A stretch of 64,000 nucleotides of DNA from Gracilaria gracilis (taxonomy: Eukaryota; Rhodophyta; Florideophyceae; Gracilariales; Gracilariaceae): assembly GCA_030374805.1 (NCBI GenBank), contig JARGSG010000014.1, positions 310,001 to 374,000 of the forward strand, in the 5' to 3' direction. The position numbers and the translations under genes were made by a program. Positions 9,438-18,889 of this stretch are shown one piece after another. A model generated the notes under the pieces. The model was not told the DNA's origin, did not search any database, and saw nothing but the letters and a program-made list of their open reading frames with translations. Each line of letters opens with the position of its first letter. Positions within the stretch are counted from its first letter, which is position 1.

Positions 9438-11033
9438 ATGGAGCAGTCCCCCTCCGTTAGTGCTCTCATCCGCGCTGGTGACCTGGCCTCTTTGCTGCAG
9501 CGTCTCACCGACCCATCTCTGCCAGAAGAGCTTCTGCATCCCGACGACAACGGTCACACCCCTCTGCACTGGGCGGCGCTTGCGCCAGCTCCAATTCTGG
9601 CCACTCTTCTGCCTCTTGCTCCTCGAATCGATGCATTATCAACGAACCCCGCTCAATTACACCAAACACCGCTCCATTGGGCGTGTGTTTCCGCTCCACT
9701 GCAGAACATCAAAGCTTTGTTGGATGCAGGTGCCGATCCATCTCTTCGTGATGCGAGTGGATACGACGCTCCAATTCATGCCGCCCAGTATGGAAGAGTA
9801 GCAGTTCTTCATGTAATCCTGTCAAGATGGCCTGTCTTGGCACGTACAACCGATAACGATGCTCATACTCTTCTGCAATGGGCGGCATATTACGGACACA
9901 TGAGTTGTGTGCAATATATGCTAATTGTTCACTCAGTCCATATTGATGCCACAGATGCGCAAGGCGCCACAGCATTGCACAGGGCTGTCCAACGCAACCA
10001 TATTTTGATCGCAAAGGCTCTCATTCGCGCAGGAGCCGATGACACCATCACCGACGCCAATGGCAATACGCCATATCAGTTGTCATCTCAAAAGAAGAAC
10101 ACTGATACATCATGCTCCCCAGGAGAACACGCTCACACCTCTTTCACGCACGAGGGACACAATCCAAGAAAGTCTATCAAGCGTTATGGCCCAGTCCTGT
10201 TTTATTATCTCACTTTAGCCATTTCGTTTGCGCGGTTTATACAAATCACAATAGGCACGGGATTCATCAGCGTGCCAGTGCTTGTCTTTTCACATTTACT
10301 TTTGTTTACTAGCTTCATATGCCATCTAATCACAACGTACGGCAACCCCGGTGACGTTGTGAAGGGAACTCGTGAATCTCTAGTTCGCCATATCGAAAGG
10401 TGCATTGAAATCGACAGAGACATCGACCTCCTACCGTCCGCGTACTGTTACACATGCCTTGCCGTGAAACCCTCTCGGTCAAAGCATTCGACCGAGCGGG
10501 ATGTGTGCGTTCGGATGTTTGATCACGAATGCCCTTGGGTGAATAATTCTATTGGGTTGGGCACCAGAAGGCAGTTTTTGCTACTAGTGCTTTCCACACC
10601 TATTGTTCAAGTGTTTTTTATCTTCATCGTCATGCACGCTGCCGTCAGGGCACCCTCTATAGGCTCTTTTGTTCAAGGCCATCTTTTAGAAACATTCCTG
10701 GTTTTGATTCATGCTATATTGGCTGTGTTTTGCATCATGCTCTTTATAACTCAGGTTCAGCTTGTGGCAAGAGGAAGAACAACCTACGAACATCTTGTGG
10801 CGATGCGAGATAACATTACGTCGAATCCACATGACAGAGGGGTTTGGCAAAACTTTGTCGCATTCATAACATCCACTGGCCCTGGAACGGGATATCCATT
10901 CGTAGAGCTGAACCTGAAATCTCTGAGGGACGTCGTTTTCGCTTCCGGCAAACCTGCGACGAGTGCAGAACAACAAAGGCTAGCACTGAAAGAAGAGAAG
11001 GAGGAAAACCAGTTACCAATTGAAAATGTGTAG
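9438..11033 (+). CDS. ankyrin-repeat protein S-acyltransferase (DHEC variant, Akr1/HIP14 type)
   Basis: A 531-aa intronless protein. About five ankyrin repeats cover residues 36-215 (e.g. GHTPLHWAA, HQTPLHWAC, GATALHRAV). Then come two or more membrane helices (about 255-300), a cytosolic Cys-rich domain (about 334-378) and two further helices (about 380-445). A TTYEHL segment near 449 matches the TTxE motif of palmitoyltransferases. The active site reads DHEC (residues 362-365) rather than DHHC, and several zinc-ligand positions are replaced: KHST for the usual KHC, NNSIG for NNCVG. Loss of zinc ligands is known in yeast Akr1, whose active site is DHYC, so a functional enzyme is plausible. 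Predicted role: S-palmitoylation of proteins at Golgi or endosomal membranes. Confidence 0.88.
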   Translation: MEQSPSVSALIRAGDLASLLQRLTDPSLPEELLHPDDNGHTPLHWAALAPAPILATLLPLAPRIDALSTNPAQLHQTPLHWACVSAPLQNIKALLDAGADPSLRDASGYDAPIHAAQYGRVAVLHVILSRWPVLARTTDNDAHTLLQWAAYYGHMSCVQYMLIVHSVHIDATDAQGATALHRAVQRNHILIAKALIRAGADDTITDANGNTPYQLSSQKKNTDTSCSPGEHAHTSFTHEGHNPRKSIKRYGPVLFYYLTLAISFARFIQITIGTGFISVPVLVFSHLLLFTSFICHLITTYGNPGDVVKGTRESLVRHIERCIEIDRDIDLLPSAYCYTCLAVKPSRSKHSTERDVCVRMFDHECPWVNNSIGLGTRRQFLLLVLSTPIVQVFFIFIVMHAAVRAPSIGSFVQGHLLETFLVLIHAILAVFCIMLFITQVQLVARGRTTYEHLVAMRDNITSNPHDRGVWQNFVAFITSTGPGTGYPFVELNLKSLRDVVFASGKPATSAEQQRLALKEEKEENQLPIENV

Positions 11034-11178
11034 CACTCGATGTACCAGTCTTTACATGCAGGCTGCTTGCCAAAGTTTACATTTTGTACATTGAATGTGG
11101 GGGCAGCAACTCTGACTTCTTGTTTGAAGCGAAGTTAATTATGTCACAAATACACTAACTAATCAACTTATCGAAGAC

Positions 11179-12936
11179 TCATTTATCAGCAATCGAGAAG
11201 GATTGTGAGACATGCGGGGAAATAAACCCACGACGTATATATGCAACTGATGTACGAGGAGAAGCCGATGGATTAGTCAACGTCATACCAAGAGGTGAAA
11301 CACTGTTACTATAGGTCCCGCGTAACCCGTTGCCGAGCTCCGGCAACATCAATGAGAGATGTCCGAGGGATCCAGAACGACCCGGTTCCACTCCCACATT
11401 GAGGATGTCGCTCATATTGCAAGACCATTTTCCGTTCCCGTTGTACTTAAGTTCTCCTGACAACCGGTCAAGTGGCGCTGACGGTTCGCGACTGAAATAT
11501 GATAGACCAACATCTGGCGATGTGTCTCCAAAAATCTTGGATTCTATTGACATGGGGCGATCGCTTGCCGAGCGAGTGCCAAATTCTTTGCTGAAATAAG
11601 GTATCATCTCCATCTCCTCATTGTGGTACTTTGGAGGGCGGCAGAGGTTGAAATCCAACGAACCATTTGAATTTGCCGGATCTGTCGGGGTAATATCTGA
11701 CGAACAAAGAACATCATTTGCGGCGTTACTCGATGGAGCATCGAGCTGCTGTGGATCAGTAGTGTGTGCTTGCTTCAACGGCGCATCTTGACAATAGCGA
11801 ATATTGTCCGGTTTGGGGTCCTCACCTTGGTCTTCGTGGGCACGATCTTGAGCGAGTTGAAATTGCGCAGCGTCAGAACCAGATTTTGGAGGAGACTCCT
11901 CAATTGGAGTCATTTCGGTGGACAGATGACGACCTGAGGCGATTTCATTATCAGTAGCACTGGTGTTGAAGTAGTCTAGAAGGGAGACTTTTTTGGCTTG
12001 GAGAACCAGATCGGCGTATTCATGAGAGGGTATAGCGGAGTTAGGATGTTCAGAAAGCGGCTGCGAATATGTTGGTTGCGGGTAAGTGATAGGATCGGCG
12101 GCGTAACCTTGAGGTGGTGGATAAGAAAGCTCTCGGTGCTTCTGAGCGTTCGATGGCGGGTAGGTCGGCTGCTCGTGTTGAAAGGTTGAGTTGTAGGGGT
12201 GATGCGGCGGATTCGGTGCATTGGGAGATTGCTCGGGTGGTAGGTGGGGCTGCTGTTGTTGTAAATACTGTTGCGCTGGTGGCGGGTAGCCTTGGCGGGC
12301 GTCAGAATTGGGATCAAAGTCGTGGTGTAGATTATGGTGGGGCGCAGAAGGTTGTGTGATGCGCTGATTGTCTGTTAGATGGAATTGCTGTTGCAGCTGC
12401 ATGAGGCGCTGCTCACGCTCGTAGTATTGGAGTCGTTCCTGTTGGCTAATGCGCTGCTGCTCTTGAAGATGGTGCTGGGTTCGTTGATGACGCAAGGCCG
12501 GAGGAAAGATGTGGTCGGTTGGCGGCGGTTGCGGTTGGCGCTGCGCGTGTTGCCATTGATTGGCCTGTTGAAACTGCAGCTGCGCAACGAAGGCGTCCGT
12601 GGGGAGATTGGGCACGGGGGCGGCCGAGTGTTGGTTTCGGCGACGTGCCGGAGAGGCGTGTTGCAGCTCGGCACGGCGCGCGTAGGCGGAGGCGGTGAGC
12701 GGATGGTCGGTGCGACGGCTGTGAACGCGCTCGTGCGACGCCATGCAGCTCTTCCACTTGAACTTTTTGCCGCAGTCGGGGCATGCGTACGGCTCCTCAC
12801 CGGTGTGCAGGCGCATGTGAGCCTTGAGGTTGGACTTGCGGGAGAAGGTCTTCTCGCAGCCCTCGAAGGTGCAACGGTGCACTTTGACGACGGCGGCGGA
12901 GATGGGCGGCCCCTGCGGTTGCGAAGTGGAAGACAT
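11179..12936 (-). CDS. two-finger C2H2 zinc-finger protein with Gln/Pro-rich tail
   Basis: I chose the ATG at 12936 ([13 protein letters not shown]), which puts the fingers at the very N-terminus; the frame is open further upstream but that part is Arg-rich and low-complexity. The 585-aa product has two adjacent classical fingers, CxxxxC..H..H ([19 protein letters not shown]) and [17 protein letters not shown], joined by the standard HTGEEPY linker. A long Gln-, Pro- and His-rich region follows (about residues 85-300), then a Ser/Asp/Pro-rich C-terminal half without recognisable domains. This suggests a nuclear sequence-specific transcription factor in which the Gln/Pro-rich stretch is the activation region. 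The two-finger TFIIIA-like arrangement also resembles fungal stress regulators, but no orthology can be claimed. Confidence 0.8.
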   Translation of the reverse strand: MSSTSQPQGPPISAAVVKVHRCTFEGCEKTFSRKSNLKAHMRLHTGEEPYACPDCGKKFKWKSCMASHERVHSRRTDHPLTASAYARRAELQHASPARRRNQHSAAPVPNLPTDAFVAQLQFQQANQWQHAQRQPQPPPTDHIFPPALRHQRTQHHLQEQQRISQQERLQYYEREQRLMQLQQQFHLTDNQRITQPSAPHHNLHHDFDPNSDARQGYPPPAQQYLQQQQPHLPPEQSPNAPNPPHHPYNSTFQHEQPTYPPSNAQKHRELSYPPPQGYAADPITYPQPTYSQPLSEHPNSAIPSHEYADLVLQAKKVSLLDYFNTSATDNEIASGRHLSTEMTPIEESPPKSGSDAAQFQLAQDRAHEDQGEDPKPDNIRYCQDAPLKQAHTTDPQQLDAPSSNAANDVLCSSDITPTDPANSNGSLDFNLCRPPKYHNEEMEMIPYFSKEFGTRSASDRPMSIESKIFGDTSPDVGLSYFSREPSAPLDRLSGELKYNGNGKWSCNMSDILNVGVEPGRSGSLGHLSLMLPELGNGLRGTYSNSVSPLGMTLTNPSASPRTSVAYIRRGFISPHVSQSFSIADK

Positions 12937-13218
12937 TGCGAAGAAGAGGGGGGGTGGGAGACGTGGAGGGGAGACGCGCGTTGGGCGGCATCTACGCCGG
13001 GGGGAGGCGAAACGGACGTCGGTCGAGAGGGCGCATGTGGTGCATGCCAAGAAAGGCGCTGCTTGAGCGCGTGGCTCTGCGCGCACAACTGAAAAGGTTG
13101 CGCGATGCGGCTTGCCGCCGTGCGCTGGCCGGTCTCTCGCCGTCTTACGCCACATTACAGCTTTTTGGGAAACAAACACTCTACTCACGGCCTGTCAACG
13201 CGTTGTGTTCTACGAAGG

Positions 13219-13225
13219 TATAAAT
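13219..13225 (+). promoter_or_regulatory. TATA box, probable promoter of the BASS transporter gene
   Basis: TATAAAT lies 53 bp before the ATG of the downstream plus-strand gene, a suitable distance for a TATA-directed start in a gene with a very short leader. It sits in the short region between divergent genes. No experimental support. Confidence 0.45.
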
Positions 13226-13277
13226 CTATAGATACGAAGGTGCATATCTACCCGCAGCGCGTGCGCGTGCCGCGCCA

Positions 13278-14645
13278 ATGGCAGCGCGAGGTGCACTGAG
13301 CTCCAACTCCGTCCGCCTCAACCAGCCGCCCTCGCCGCCTCCTCGCGTCGCTGACGTCTGGTTAGAGACCGATGCCACGCCCTCCACCGCCCACAGCTTT
13401 GCCATGAGCCCCTTCTCCGCGTTTGCGCCGCTTTCCGTGCCAACAAGTCTTCGTCGCCACGCCCACCAGCGCGAAGCACGCACTTGCCGTGCCACTCGCA
13501 CCCCTTTTCTCGCGGGAGCCACTCGTCATGCGCTACGCCACCGCCTCACGCCATCCCAAGTTCATCGCTCGTCCATCCCCACGGCTTGTGATCTCTCGCG
13601 GCCGTCTCCGTCGTCTCGCCGGCCTGTACCATCTGATCCCGCTCCTCATCGCGCCAACAGCGTGCTGCAAGTCTTGACCAACTTGTTTCCGCTATGGGTT
13701 TCCCTGGGCGCCGTGCTTGCCTTCTTGCAGCCCGCGACGTTCCTCTGGTTTCGCTCATCCTACATTGTACCCACTCTTTCCCTCATCATGTTGGGCATGG
13801 GGCTCACCATAACCCCGCAATCGTTTTCCGCTGTTTTCCGTACGCCGCGACAAGTTTTGTTGGGCGCTTGCGCTCAGTACACCCTCATGCCACTCCTTGC
13901 GCGATCGCTGTCACTCGTTCTGCGTCTTCCACCCGCACTCGCAGCGGGGGTAGTTTTGGTCGGCGTCTGTCCCGGTGGCGCTGCAAGTAATGTAATCTGC
14001 CTCCTCGCCCGCGCAAACGTCGCTTTATCGGTTGTATTGACGTTGGTATCAACTCTTCTCAGTGTACTCTTAATCCCCTCTCTCATGAGTGTTCTGGCGG
14101 GTACGTTGGTACCAGTCGCCCCAATTCCCTTACTAGTTAGCACTGCACAAGTCGTTCTTTTGCCTCTTCTACTTGGCTACGTACTGCAGACCACTTTTCC
14201 GCGCATTGTATCTGCTGCATCCGATTTTCTTCCGCTTGTATCCGTTTTGGGTGTCACTGCCATTTGCAGTGGCGTCATTGCTGCGAATGCTTCTGCGCTT
14301 GCCACCGTGGGACCGCAGCTCACGTTAGCCATCGCAATCATGCACATTTTGGGCGGCATTTTGGGCTATGTTATTGCCTCAGTGTTCGGACTTGATTCCT
14401 CGTCGAGGAGAACAGTCAGCATCGAAGTGATGATGCAAAACTCCACTCTGGCGGTGTCTCTTGCTAACGCCCACTTCGCCAACCCGGTTACTGCTATACC
14501 GGGCGCTATTAGTGCCGTAATGCATTCTGTTTTTGGTTCAGTTCTTGCGGGAATCTGGAGGTTTTCTGCCTCGAGGGATGACGTTCCGCTCATTGAAGCG
14601 AAGCCTGTTGCGGTTGATTCTCTATATCGCGAACTGCACGAGTGA
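13278..14645 (+). CDS. plastid-type bile acid:sodium symporter family (BASS) transporter
   Basis: A 455-aa protein. The first ~125 residues are rich in Ser, Arg, Ala and Pro with few acidic residues, as in a plastid transit peptide. About nine or ten membrane helices follow. Family motifs seen: LGMGLTITPQSF, CPGGAASNVICLLARAN (the conserved crossover region, family PGG.xSNxxxxLAxG), and EVMMQNSTLAVSLANAHF (family E.G.QN..LA..LA). These mark a sodium-coupled organic-anion carrier. In plants plastid BASS proteins carry pyruvate, 2-keto acids or glucosinolate precursors, so import of an organic acid across the plastid envelope is the likely role. The substrate is not readable from sequence. It shares a divergent promoter region with the C2H2 gene on its left. 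Confidence 0.88.
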   Translation: MAARGALSSNSVRLNQPPSPPPRVADVWLETDATPSTAHSFAMSPFSAFAPLSVPTSLRRHAHQREARTCRATRTPFLAGATRHALRHRLTPSQVHRSSIPTACDLSRPSPSSRRPVPSDPAPHRANSVLQVLTNLFPLWVSLGAVLAFLQPATFLWFRSSYIVPTLSLIMLGMGLTITPQSFSAVFRTPRQVLLGACAQYTLMPLLARSLSLVLRLPPALAAGVVLVGVCPGGAASNVICLLARANVALSVVLTLVSTLLSVLLIPSLMSVLAGTLVPVAPIPLLVSTAQVVLLPLLLGYVLQTTFPRIVSAASDFLPLVSVLGVTAICSGVIAANASALATVGPQLTLAIAIMHILGGILGYVIASVFGLDSSSRRTVSIEVMMQNSTLAVSLANAHFANPVTAIPGAISAVMHSVFGSVLAGIWRFSASRDDVPLIEAKPVAVDSLYRELHE

Positions 14646-15268
14646 AGATGTGGCTCTACTTCTTCGTGGCATCACCGCTATTTGCGAAGAAAAAGAAACC
14701 GATTTGGAAGCGTTGAAGAACTGTGTACAGGATTCACTCGTTCTGGAAACAATCATGTTTCAGTGCAGTTCGTAATGTGGGTAAAGCGAGAATCATTGGA
14801 ACCATTATATGGATTTGGAACAATGGGCTCGACTTTTGATTTGATGGAAACCGTTCCACGAAGAGCTTTCTTTTTCTTCATAGTCCTCTGCCGATGTAGC
14901 TGCTAAGCCAGATTTTCCTGACTCTGTATACCGAGGGGTTCGAGTCTCCAGAATCTGGAATTCAGATACGAACCTAAGAATGAACACGTCTCACGAAGAG
15001 ACAGTTTTGTCACGCGACGTTAAATGGTTTTTAATCAACAGAGAGAAATTAGAGAAGCAATCATCATCATGATCACATGCAGTTGCAGTCTCTAATGGAG
15101 ACTCTCATGACATTCCCGTCGTTTCTCAATGCACCCCGGATTTTTCCAGACCACCACATTCTTTGAAGATACTCACACAGGATACGTCCGGCCTCTTTAT
15201 TCTTTGCCGTGAACCGAACCTATGTGATACCAAAGGGACTCGGCTGGATTGAAAAGGTAAGACGTGTT
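14646..15268. other. intergenic region
   Basis: About 620 bp between two same-strand genes. A frame continues upstream of the next gene's ATG at 15269 but begins without ATG and contains AAG-GTAAGA at about 15254, a possible donor site, so a short 5' exon of the GT25-like gene cannot be excluded. Confidence 0.4.
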
Positions 15269-16516
15269 ATGAACCCCGATAGCAATCGAAAACGACGACA
15301 CGTTCCTCTTTCTCTCAACTCGGGCCCTTGTCCCCGTTCATCTATCTCGTGTGCGGGAAGGGCAACCGGTTCAGAGAGAGTCCGAAGAGGCGAGACCAAG
15401 CCGTCTCTCGTGTGGCATCAAGGAGTACAAAAACTCCGCAGCAAACGAGTTGTGTGCACTCTCAATCTCATTGTCTTCATCATCTTGTCATGGCACATGA
15501 TCTTACTTCTTCGGTTTCATCTGGATGGTCACGTGTCGGACGCTATTTTGTCTACTGTCCCAGTCGATCAACTCCCACATCCCATTGATATCATTGCACA
15601 GGTTCGAAATCGAAGAATCAAGTTGCCTAAAGAGATTGGCTTCCATACACCTGGTTATGTCCACACAAGGTTGGCAACATTTCGAAATAAATACCCCTCT
15701 GAAGATGTTGGAGGAAGTGGAACGTTTGACGACGTCTTTGTCATTACAAATGAAAAATGCACTTCTCAGTTTGGGGTGATAGAGAAGCTGGCGCATGAAG
15801 CTGGTATCTCTATCACTAAATGGGAAGTAAAGCAAGTAAGACATGTCTCTCTTGACATGTCTTCCGTTCCCATCTCAGAATCTACTCTGCGTATGCTTCG
15901 TGGCGTAAAGGGGAGGGATTTGTCTGTCGTTCGAAAGCACATCGCGTATTTTGACGCGCATAGAAGACTCTGGGCTCACATATCTGCAACTGGAAAACAG
16001 CGATCTCTTGTTATTGATGACACTCTGTTCCCTACCAATCGCTTGCTTAGAAGTATCCCGTCAGTGCTTACGGACGCAGACCAAGAATCTGTTGCCAGAC
16101 AAAAACCATGGCACTTCATCTTTCTACGAAGGAAAGTAGTTCACCACAATTCCAAAACCAAGAAGCGAAACGAGCCGATGTGGGTTATGAATGCGAAGTA
16201 CAAACATTCAGTTGTCCTGGCCAACATTTCTCACGGAGCAAGTGCGTATGTCTTATCCCTTGACGGTGCGATATTCCTCCAGAAGCATGTTCGAGAGTTC
16301 CGAGAACCACTCGATATTGAAATTGGCCTTGTGCAGCGTGAGTTTAAGGACCAGTTTGTTGCGCTCAGTGCATGTAACAACGATGCCCAAACTCCTTTCT
16401 GTCCAGAAATGATTATGGATATTTCTCACAATTCAGCAAAGGCTCACAACTGTCTATGGCGTCGACTTTACGAACGATGGACCGCACGAGACTTTGACAG
16501 TCACTTCCAAGAATAA
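15269..16516 (+). CDS. divergent GT25-like glycosyltransferase, type II membrane protein
   Basis: A 415-aa product from the first ATG (15269). A basic N-terminus is followed by one strong membrane helix (CTLNLIVFIILSWHMILLL) and a lumenal domain. The order of motifs resembles the GT25 family of LPS/collagen glycosyltransferases: DDVFVITNEKC at the domain start (family 'D.ifvINL..R'), a helix VRKHIAYFDAHRRLWAHI corresponding to 'GC.lSHl.lW..i', then SLVIDDTLFP in the place of the acidic 'lilEDDv' motif, and GASAYVLSLDGAIFLQKH for 'GtsaYiis..gA..ll'. The acidic motif keeps two Asp residues. It is probably a Golgi transferase moving a hexose; donor and acceptor are unknown. It is the fifth sugar-related gene in 16 kb. 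The family call rests on motif order and is moderate. Confidence 0.6.
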   Translation: MNPDSNRKRRHVPLSLNSGPCPRSSISCAGRATGSERVRRGETKPSLVWHQGVQKLRSKRVVCTLNLIVFIILSWHMILLLRFHLDGHVSDAILSTVPVDQLPHPIDIIAQVRNRRIKLPKEIGFHTPGYVHTRLATFRNKYPSEDVGGSGTFDDVFVITNEKCTSQFGVIEKLAHEAGISITKWEVKQVRHVSLDMSSVPISESTLRMLRGVKGRDLSVVRKHIAYFDAHRRLWAHISATGKQRSLVIDDTLFPTNRLLRSIPSVLTDADQESVARQKPWHFIFLRRKVVHHNSKTKKRNEPMWVMNAKYKHSVVLANISHGASAYVLSLDGAIFLQKHVREFREPLDIEIGLVQREFKDQFVALSACNNDAQTPFCPEMIMDISHNSAKAHNCLWRRLYERWTARDFDSHFQE

Positions 16517-17189
16517 CCTGGCAAAAGGAAAGAGCTTCACAGGAGATTAGTGTGCATCTCGAAGGCTCGTTGGTATGATAGTTACGCTCGATGAGTAGTG
16601 GTAGTTCATCACTCGTATTCCCGTCTCTGATATGTGCTGCTCATCAACATGCTATTAGAGTATGATCTTTTGACACATTCGGCGACGCTGTACTTTTGAG
16701 TCAATGTTGAGATAACTCCTTTGGCTAGTACAAGGGTAGGGACAAACTGGTTGGGAGCGGCATTTTTCGTGTTCATGACAGCTGTACAAATTTGGCTAGT
16801 TTTCAGTCTTCGATATCGAAACCTCTTTGGCTCATGCTTGCCTTGACTGCGCGTATGCAAACAAGGTCTTGAACCAGCAAATTCTACATCAACCTAGGCG
16901 TGAAATGGGTCTGATTCTGCATGTTTCATCGCGCGCTGACGTTCGAAGTCTGTTCTGTTCGAGTAGAGATAAGTAGTGGAGCTGGGTTTGCGTAATGCAC
17001 CTATTGACCTTTGACCGTCATGACCGTCATCATGACGGTCAATGGTTAGCATTGGTGCCACTGCTACCTCTCTCTGTTTTACAAACGCAATAGTTCAATT
17101 ACTACAACTTGCAGGGTGTTTCTATGTGAAAAAACGCTCTCTCAGTAGGTAAACTTCTGTGTTAGGAGCCAACAGAATGTCTGGAATCT
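16517..17189. other. intergenic region with a palindrome
   Basis: About 670 bp between the GT25-like gene and the LINE insertion. It includes the dyad at 17011-17042; no coding evidence was seen. Confidence 0.5.
17011..17042. repeat. perfect inverted repeat around TGACCGTCAT
   Basis: TTGACCGTCAT is followed by its exact reverse complement ATGACGGTCAA after a 10-base spacer that itself repeats GACCGTCAT, so two alternative 9-11 bp stems can form. It could be a regulatory dyad or a chance palindrome. Confidence 0.6.
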
Positions 17190-17200
17190 AACCGATTGAC

Positions 17201-17845
17201 TTTACATATACTTATGCCTTGGTAGAAGCTTTGCAAGGAAACCTCCGCAAGCAATGTTCTACCTTACAGCTTCTGGCTTTAGAGCTACACAAAGTCAGTT
17301 CAAGGTGCAGGGTGTTCGTCTGCTGGGTTCCCGGGCACTGCGGGTTTATACCGAACGAACGCGTTGATGCGTTGGCCAAATCAGGTCTAGCCCTACCGCT
17401 TCAGGTTCAGTTCGAAATCCCAGTAGACTTATCTGACATTAAGGCGTTACTGAAGACCACAAACAGCACGAAAAGCATTGCACAGGGCTGTCTAACGTCA
17501 ATTGCAAACGATTTTGAGGCACGGAAAGCGGAAGTGGTCTTGGCTCAGTTCTCAACTGGCCACGTTTACAATCTTCACCCGGTCTCTACCTACGTAGACA
17601 AAAAACTAACAAGATGCCAATGTGGTACAGAAGTGAAAAAAAGGAGTAGACCATGTTTTGTTTCGGTGCCCATTGACAAATTGTTCGAGACGAAATGAGT
17701 TACCGACTCTGGAGGAAAGAAAAGCCAAGACAATGATTGATATGATTAGATAATCTTGGGAGAGAGGGTTCTAAGTAATAATGTAGCTCTCTTATTGCTT
17801 CGAAATAGGGAGTAATAAACCACACTTAAGAAGAAGAAGAAAAAG
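17201..17845 (+). mobile_element. 5'-truncated LINE (non-LTR retrotransposon) tail with target-site duplication
   Basis: The insert is bounded by an 11-bp direct repeat AACCGATTGAC at 17190-17200 and 17846-17856. It starts inside an RNase H domain (VFVCWVPGHCGFIPNERVDA; family 'vWvPGH.Gi.gNE.AD.lA') and continues through a C-terminal Cys/His segment. One frameshift near 17640 moves the rest of the frame, which then reads HVLFRCPLTNC and closes with TMIDMIR and a stop near 17753. An A-rich (AAG)n tail follows at 17828-17845. An RNase H domain at the ORF2 end is typical of I/Tad/Jockey-related LINEs. This is a dead 645-bp copy, recent enough that the duplication is still perfect. Confidence 0.85.
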
Positions 17846-17856
17846 AACCGATTGAC

Positions 17857-18889
17857 GGGCCTGCGAGTTTCGTTTGCCTTGCGTTTACTTCCCTTCTGTC
17901 TCTTTTAGCTGCTGTCTTGTTTGATGAGTTGACCAGTAACGGGGATGCAATCAAGCGAAAGAAGAAATACGCACCCCAGTTGGCAATTTTTGTTGCACCA
18001 GAGCCGTTTTCTATGGAAGAACGAAGTCATACGAAGGTGGAAGAAGTTTTTCAAGTCAACAGTATTCACTGGATTGATTGATCTCAACGTCATTGGCTAA
18101 AGAAGGAAGAAACAGAGTAGCGAACGCTAACTTCAAAGTTTGTAATCTTTAATAGTGTCAGCTTAGAAATGTTGCTGCTGTGTAGCTACAAGGATAGTTT
18201 TGTTTTGACTCGAAACTTAACATGTGAGCGATATCGCTCAACAGTTGTCGACAGTGCACACTAGGAGAGAGAAAGAGAGAGGACCTTGCTTATTGTGGCT
18301 TGGACTAGAGGAGGGCTGGGAGCTGCTGTACCGTTAGGCAACAGGCGGATCGTAAACAAAGAACTTAAAGTGAAAACCGCCCTATTCGTTGTATCGCGTA
18401 TCTCACGGTGACCTGTGAAAGAAATCTGTAGCCCTCTTATTCTCTCCCCCTGGGTCCTCTTGGATTCACAATATCTGCGGAAGCCGTTGGAGAGCACTCC
18501 CTGTACCATTTGGTAACGTTCCCTTTCCTTCGGTATTTCGGGTGCAAAGCGAAAAATAAGTTGCACAACAGTTTCCCACCGCCCCCCCACCTTCCCAGAC
18601 TTCCATCGCAAGGATAGTGCGCTCAATCGTGGCGCTTGGCTGGGGGCACGCTACCAACTTGGCATCATAGCACCAAGCTCATAACCCTTGGACATCGGAA
18701 ACTTATTTCATGCTTCAAATTCCAATTAGTACCCTTGCACCCTTGTACTTTGTTGCTCTCAATTTCACATGACCTCTCGATCCTTTCTTCTTGCGGTCTA
18801 CAAACTCTTCTTCTGAGGTTGCACGAATCACTGCGTTATAGAAGCCCTATTAAGATTACGAACCTTGGTGGGCATCGCAGGCTTCTCTC
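17857..18889. other. intergenic region, no supported gene
   Basis: About 1 kb between the LINE tail and EME1. It includes a short GA-rich stretch near 18263-18282. Open frames here show no domain or motif. Confidence 0.5.

Noticed and set aside
12379-13092. Long plus-strand open frame opposite the two-finger C2H2 gene.
   Set aside because: It is a mirror of the GC- and repeat-rich coding strand; zinc-finger motifs are on the minus strand only.
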